From: Mesobacterium_A hydrothermale
Lineage (GTDB): Bacteria > Pseudomonadota > Alphaproteobacteria > Rhodobacterales > Rhodobacteraceae
DNA: 64,000 bases
Reading direction: 5' to 3'
Assembly: GCF_035818635.1 (NCBI RefSeq)
Contig: NZ_JAYLLH010000001.1
Span: forward strand, 1 to 64,000
The position numbers and the translations under genes were made by a program. The notes beneath the pieces were generated by a model. The model was not told the DNA's origin, searched no databases, and was given only the letters and a program-made list of their open reading frames with translations. This document shows, one piece after another, positions 59,974-64,000 of this stretch (within the stretch, counting starts at the first letter, position 1; every line of letters begins with the position of its first letter).

Positions 59974-62900
59974 ATGAAACATATTTTCCTGACCGGGATC
60001 GCGGCTTGCGCGCTGGCCTCTGCCAGCGCCGCCAGCACCGGAGAACTGTTTGCCGACGGCGAATTCGCGGGCTATCAGCCCAATATCGAAAACGGCAAGG
60101 TGATCTTCAACGCTGCCGGATGCGCCACCTGTCACGCGGTCGATGGCGACGACACCATCCTGGCCGGTGGGCAGGCAATCACGACAAAATTCGGCGACCT
60201 GTTCGCCCCGAACATCACCGCCGACCCGAAGGAAGGCATCGGGGGCTGGACCAATGCCCAGTTCCTGAACGCCTTGATGCGGGGTGTCTCGCCCGACGGC
60301 GATACGTATTTCGGCGCGGTCTTTCCCTATCCGTCCTATGCCCGGATGAAGCCCGAAGACGCGCTGGACCTGCGCGGCTACATGGCGACGCTGCCCACAT
60401 CGGACGCGCCGTCGCGTGAACACGACATCAGCTATATGAGCCAGACGATTCTGGATCTGTGGTCGTCAGGCCGCGACCCGATGACGCCAATGGCCGATGC
60501 GCAGATGGCGCGTGGTCAGTACCTTGTCGAAGCCGTCGGCCATTGCGCCGAGTGCCACACTCCGCGCGACACAGGCTATGGGTTCAAATACGAACTGGAT
60601 ATGTCACGCCCTTATCAGGGCGAGGTCGGGCTGCTGGGGGAATACGCCCCCGACATCACCGGCGCGCGGCTGAAGAAATTCGGTGCCGCTGCCTTTGTCG
60701 TCGGTGCCATGGCCGAGGCGAAGAAGCTGAACGGCAACCCGATGACCGCGCCTTCCATGCGCCGCATCGCGCGGCTGACGGCCAACCTGCCGGTGGAAGA
60801 CCGGGCCGCGATCTATGCCTACCTGACCGGCGAGGCGGTGGACCCGGCAGCCTTCCCGCAGGCGGCAACCGCCCCGGTGCAGGTGGCCCAGAGCATCGCT
60901 GCGTCCACACCCGGCGTTGTGGTGTCCGATGCTGCGCCCGCCGCGACGGATGTCAACATCATCCCCGACCTGACCGGCGCCAAGGCGCTGATGGCGCGGG
61001 TCGATGCCTATTGTGAATCGCAAGAACCGGTGCAGCCCGAACTGGCGCCAGCCCCGGCCCCGGTGGCCGCCGTGGCTGCAGGCCCCGATCCGGCGCTGAC
61101 GAAACAGGTCGACCAGGTGATCGAAACCTATTGCCGCAGCTGCCATGCACCTGGCAAGACCTATGCCACTGCCTTCCCGACCGGCGATATCGCCGACATG
61201 CCGTTTGACGAAAAAATCCTGCGCAAGGGCGATCCGGACGCGTCGCCGCTCTATGAATCCATCGCCTCTGGTCGGATGCCCTTGGGCCTGAAGATGAAGC
61301 CGGAAGAGGTGGATGCCCTGCGCCAGTGGATCGTCGCGCTTGGCGCCACCCCCGCGCCCGTCGCCACCCCCGCACCGGTGCAGGCGGTCGAACCCGCCGC
61401 CCGTCGCGATGCGGTGGCGCGTCCGTTGTTCGCGGGGTTCACGCGCAACGAACGGATGCTGGCCATTGCCGCCGACATCAATTCCGTCGAAGAACGCGAC
61501 CGCCGGTTCATCCGCTATATCTCGTTCGCCAACACCCCCCTCGCCGAGGTCGATTGTTCCGAACAGGGCGCGCTGCGCAACCCGATGCACTACCTGCATG
61601 CGGGCTTCAACAAGTTCATCAACTCTGCCTCGACCGGTCCGCGCCCGGTGCCGATCACCCCGGTGGACGGGACCGAAGGCGCCATTGCCCGCATCGACCT
61701 GCGCGACTATGGCTGGGATGACGACCACTGGGCCGCGATCAGCACCGGGGTCTATACCGACCATGCGCGGCGTTCCGGTTTTGACCCCGCAGCCTGGCAG
61801 GACCTGGCCCGGGTCTATCCCTATGCGGTCGATCCGACCTCTGACCCGCTGCTCAAGGTGATTGCCGATGCAACCGGCGCGCCGGTGCCGCTGATGCGCG
61901 CCGACTGGATCACCCACGTCGTGTCCGAGGCGCCGTACTATGACATCCTGCTGGGTCTGACCGAACAGATCGCGGACCTGGAACACAGCATGGGCATCAA
62001 TGTCGAACGCGAGATCCTGTCGCGTCGGATGATCCGTTCTGCCATGTTGCCGGGAGCGTCTGGTGTGTCCGATCACAACCGCATGCTGGAACGGTTCGAC
62101 CTGCCCCGTGGCGGCTATTACTGGAAGTCCTACGACTTCGCCGGTGACGTGGGCGAGCAATCGTTGGCGCTGCACCCCGATGGCCCGGACGGCATGAACG
62201 GCACCGCTTCTGGTTTGCCGCCCTTCGAACACGACGGCGGGGAAATGATCTTTTCGCTGCCCAATGGTCTGCAAGGTTACTACCTGTCGACCAACAAGGG
62301 CGACCGTTTGCTGGTTGGTCCGGCGTCGATCGTGTCCTTCCGTACCAAACCCATCGGCAAGGGCGTGGAAATCGAAAACGCCCGGTCGTGTTTCGATTGT
62401 CACGCCAACGGCATGATCGCCAAGCGCGACCAGATGCGTGACCTGCTGATGAGCTCTCAGCGGTTCTCGAAGGACCAGTTGGACATCCTGACCGAGATCT
62501 ATATCGACAACGACCGCCTGTCGGACATCTTCCGTCGGGACAGCACCGCCTTCCTGACCGCGCTCAGCCAGTTGAACGCGACCGAGATCAACGCCGCAGG
62601 CCGGATGACAAGCCTGAACGCACCGGATTCGGTGGGGGGTGGGGAAATCGTCACCTACCTTGCCGACATGCATTTCAACGCGCTGGATTTTGTGACGCTG
62701 GCGCGTGAATTCCACATGGATATCGACACGTTCAAGCAGCGCGCCCGCACCCTGGGCGATCCGACCCTGACGGTGATCGTCAACGACTGGATCGGTCGAC
62801 TGGAAGGTGGGGCCAAGGTGCACCGCAGCGAACTGGAACTCTACTACGCCGATATTCTGGAACGCATGACCGATCTGCATGCCTATCGCGGTGGGGCGGT

Positions 62901-63492
62901 CCATGTGGCAGGCTATCAGCCCGAACCGGTGGCGCCTGCGGCCTATGAACAGCGGGTCGAACAGGCGGTGCATGCCGCAGTGGCCAAGCAGGCCGATCCG
63001 TATCAGCCAGCGGTGACCGCGCCGGTGACATATGCGCCGCCTGCGCCGCCCCGGGCCGACCGGCTGACCCTGTCGATCAACGTCCCCCGGACCGAGGTTT
63101 ACGTGAACGACCTGCTGGAATTCACCGTCAGCGCCAACCAACGCTGCGAGTTGCAGATGTTCTATGTCGAGGCGACCAAGAACATCGAGGAACTGCCACC
63201 GCAGCTGCTTGGGCCGGCGTTCCTTGAACCGGGAGAGGTGCGCCGAATCCCCTACGACGGGTCGGGTCTGCAAATCCGGTTCGACGAGCCGGGAAAGGGC
63301 GAAACCATGCTGGCCTTCTGCCGGGTCGGTGGCCTTGGCTCTGCACGGATGACCGCGTCGGGCGCGCTGGATTATGCCAAGTCGCACTTCCAGCCGCTGA
63401 CACGCGGGATTTCCATCGAAGCGGCCAAGAAGGTGGCCGAGGATGGCGGTGCCAGCGCCACCAACCACGTCACCTTCAACGTGCTGCCGTAA
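59974..63492 (+). CDS. Exported tetraheme cytochrome c fusion protein with DUF4384-like C-terminus
   Basis: This 1172-residue protein has a signal peptide (MKHIFLTGIAACALASASAAS). It contains four CXXCH heme sites: CATCH at 50, CAECH at 191, CRSCH at 387 and CFDCH at 806. The first two sit in tandem cytochrome c domains like those of periplasmic dehydrogenase subunits, the third in a smaller cytochrome domain flanked by Pro/Ala linkers. Residues 480-1000 form a long region I do not recognise, with the fourth heme inside. Residues 1028-1125 (LTLSINVPRTEVYVNDLLEFTVSANQRC...) resemble DUF4384. It is probably periplasmic or surface-attached and takes electrons from the preceding flavocytochrome. 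Functional role unknown. Confidence 0.8.
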   Translation: MKHIFLTGIAACALASASAASTGELFADGEFAGYQPNIENGKVIFNAAGCATCHAVDGDDTILAGGQAITTKFGDLFAPNITADPKEGIGGWTNAQFLNALMRGVSPDGDTYFGAVFPYPSYARMKPEDALDLRGYMATLPTSDAPSREHDISYMSQTILDLWSSGRDPMTPMADAQMARGQYLVEAVGHCAECHTPRDTGYGFKYELDMSRPYQGEVGLLGEYAPDITGARLKKFGAAAFVVGAMAEAKKLNGNPMTAPSMRRIARLTANLPVEDRAAIYAYLTGEAVDPAAFPQAATAPVQVAQSIAASTPGVVVSDAAPAATDVNIIPDLTGAKALMARVDAYCESQEPVQPELAPAPAPVAAVAAGPDPALTKQVDQVIETYCRSCHAPGKTYATAFPTGDIADMPFDEKILRKGDPDASPLYESIASGRMPLGLKMKPEEVDALRQWIVALGATPAPVATPAPVQAVEPAARRDAVARPLFAGFTRNERMLAIAADINSVEERDRRFIRYISFANTPLAEVDCSEQGALRNPMHYLHAGFNKFINSASTGPRPVPITPVDGTEGAIARIDLRDYGWDDDHWAAISTGVYTDHARRSGFDPAAWQDLARVYPYAVDPTSDPLLKVIADATGAPVPLMRADWITHVVSEAPYYDILLGLTEQIADLEHSMGINVEREILSRRMIRSAMLPGASGVSDHNRMLERFDLPRGGYYWKSYDFAGDVGEQSLALHPDGPDGMNGTASGLPPFEHDGGEMIFSLPNGLQGYYLSTNKGDRLLVGPASIVSFRTKPIGKGVEIENARSCFDCHANGMIAKRDQMRDLLMSSQRFSKDQLDILTEIYIDNDRLSDIFRRDSTAFLTALSQLNATEINAAGRMTSLNAPDSVGGGEIVTYLADMHFNALDFVTLAREFHMDIDTFKQRARTLGDPTLTVIVNDWIGRLEGGAKVHRSELELYYADILERMTDLHAYRGGAVHVAGYQPEPVAPAAYEQRVEQAVHAAVAKQADPYQPAVTAPVTYAPPAPPRADRLTLSINVPRTEVYVNDLLEFTVSANQRCELQMFYVEATKNIEELPPQLLGPAFLEPGEVRRIPYDGSGLQIRFDEPGKGETMLAFCRVGGLGSARMTASGALDYAKSHFQPLTRGISIEAAKKVAEDGGASATNHVTFNVLP

Positions 63493-63503
63493 GGAGGAGG
63501 GCA

Positions 63504-64000
63504 ATGAAACGTACAGGTCTTCTTTCTGTGGCGGCCTTGTCCGGCCTGGCCAGCCCGGCTTTTGCAGACGCGTGTTCCGATGCCCTGTCCCGCCTCAACG
63601 CCAGTTATGGCGGTGGGCAAGCGGCGATCTCCGCCGCTGCGGATGCGCTGAAAACCGGTGGGGCCTGCAACATTGAAACGGTGCTTAAGGCGATGCGCCA
63701 GACCTCTGCCGTGATTGCCCGCAAGGCCGGCGGGCTTGTGGCCGCGGGTGATCTGCAAGGGGCCGAGGCGATGCTGGCCAGCGCCCCGGCGCTGCATTGG
63801 GCGGTGCAGGCGGTGCGCGCCGATATCGCCGCGGCCCGTGGCGACCGGCAGGAGGCCGCGCAGCTTTACAACGCCGCGCTTGATACGATCACCGACCCCA
63901 CGCTGACCGACCCCGATGCACGCCTTGTACCGGTGGCCGAACGGATCACCCGGCTGGCGCAGGAAAACATGATGCTGGCCGGGACGCTGTCGTCCTCGGT
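63504..64000 (+). CDS. Exported protein of unknown function, 3' truncated by window end
   Basis: At least 165 residues are visible, with a signal peptide (LLSVAALSGLASPAFA) and a mature part of Ala-rich helices that look TPR-like (LKAMRQTSAVIARKAGGLVAAGDLQGAEAMLASAP, AARGDRQEAAQLYNAAL). A strong RBS (AAGGAGGAGGG) lies 11 bp after the cytochrome gene, so it is in the same operon. The C-terminus lies outside the window; an OmpA-like domain is a possible continuation, which is only a guess. No heme motif is present in the visible part. Confidence 0.7.
   Translation, partial: MKRTGLLSVAALSGLASPAFADACSDALSRLNASYGGGQAAISAAADALKTGGACNIETVLKAMRQTSAVIARKAGGLVAAGDLQGAEAMLASAPALHWAVQAVRADIAAARGDRQEAAQLYNAALDTITDPTLTDPDARLVPVAERITRLAQENMMLAGTLSSS

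Noticed and set aside
60604..63504. Minus-strand ORF of 966 codons across the multiheme cytochrome
   Set aside because: It is antisense to the CXXCH-containing gene, has no RBS, and its residues follow the third-position bias of the real gene.

Overview
The window is 64 kb of GC-rich chromosomal DNA from an alphaproteobacterium, most likely a member of the Rhodobacteraceae (Roseobacter/Rhodobacter group). This is inferred from the gene orders dnaX-ybaB-recR next to the SRP RNA and ruvCAB-thpR-ybgC-tolQRAB-pal-cpoB-tilS-ftsH, from a TrcR/DUF1013 regulator, a DUF1127 small protein, FnrL-type TTGAT-N4-RTCAA boxes, and copies of a Rhodobacterales-style intergenic element. I see no phage, IS element, tRNA, rRNA or CRISPR array. 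About 65 protein genes are packed tightly, many as 4-bp ATGA/GTGA overlaps.

Layout. 0.1-4.4 kb: a sugar-acid kinase (dgoK), leucine biosynthesis (leuA) behind a Leu-rich leader peptide and candidate attenuator, and a sulfide:quinone oxidoreductase with an FnrL-like box upstream. 4.4-16.7 kb: SDR plus an FeS cryptochrome/photolyase, an IMPACT-like protein, a Tat-exported metallo-beta-lactamase-fold enzyme, a 2OG-Fe(II) oxygenase, wrbA, a zincin, a DMT exporter overlapping nadE, an 18-repeat MORN protein, RNase T2, trcR and an outer-membrane barrel. 16.7-22.7 kb: recR, ybaB, a small membrane protein and dnaX divergent from ffs (SRP RNA), then rsgA, a protein phosphatase and ypfJ. 22.8-31 kb: an ankyrin protein, a three-gene ABC importer of unknown substrate, cpdB, nudC and a SRPBCC protein. 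31-39.8 kb: divergent hemC/hemE, an ABC-2 exporter, a YeeE/YedE sulfur transporter interrupted by an in-frame amber codon, a cupin, an MFS carrier, prmA and a DUF1127 protein. 40-53.9 kb: the ruvCAB / Tol-Pal / tilS / ftsH block, then a Tam-like methyltransferase and a MOSC protein. 54-58.4 kb: one-carbon metabolism (fhs, folD) with a secreted protein between them, a thioesterase and pdeM.

The best candidate for a poorly described system is at 58.7-64.0 kb. A two-heme membrane flavocytochrome b of the ferric-reductase/NOX type is followed after 13 bp by a 1172-residue exported protein with four CXXCH heme sites and a C-terminal DUF4384-like domain, and then after 11 bp by an exported helical protein that runs off the window. 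The arrangement suggests electrons from NAD(P)H crossing the membrane to a large periplasmic multiheme cytochrome. Other points worth checking are the amber-split yeeE gene, five TGCAT-type motifs at exact 11-bp spacing between dnaX and ffs, and the leuA attenuator.
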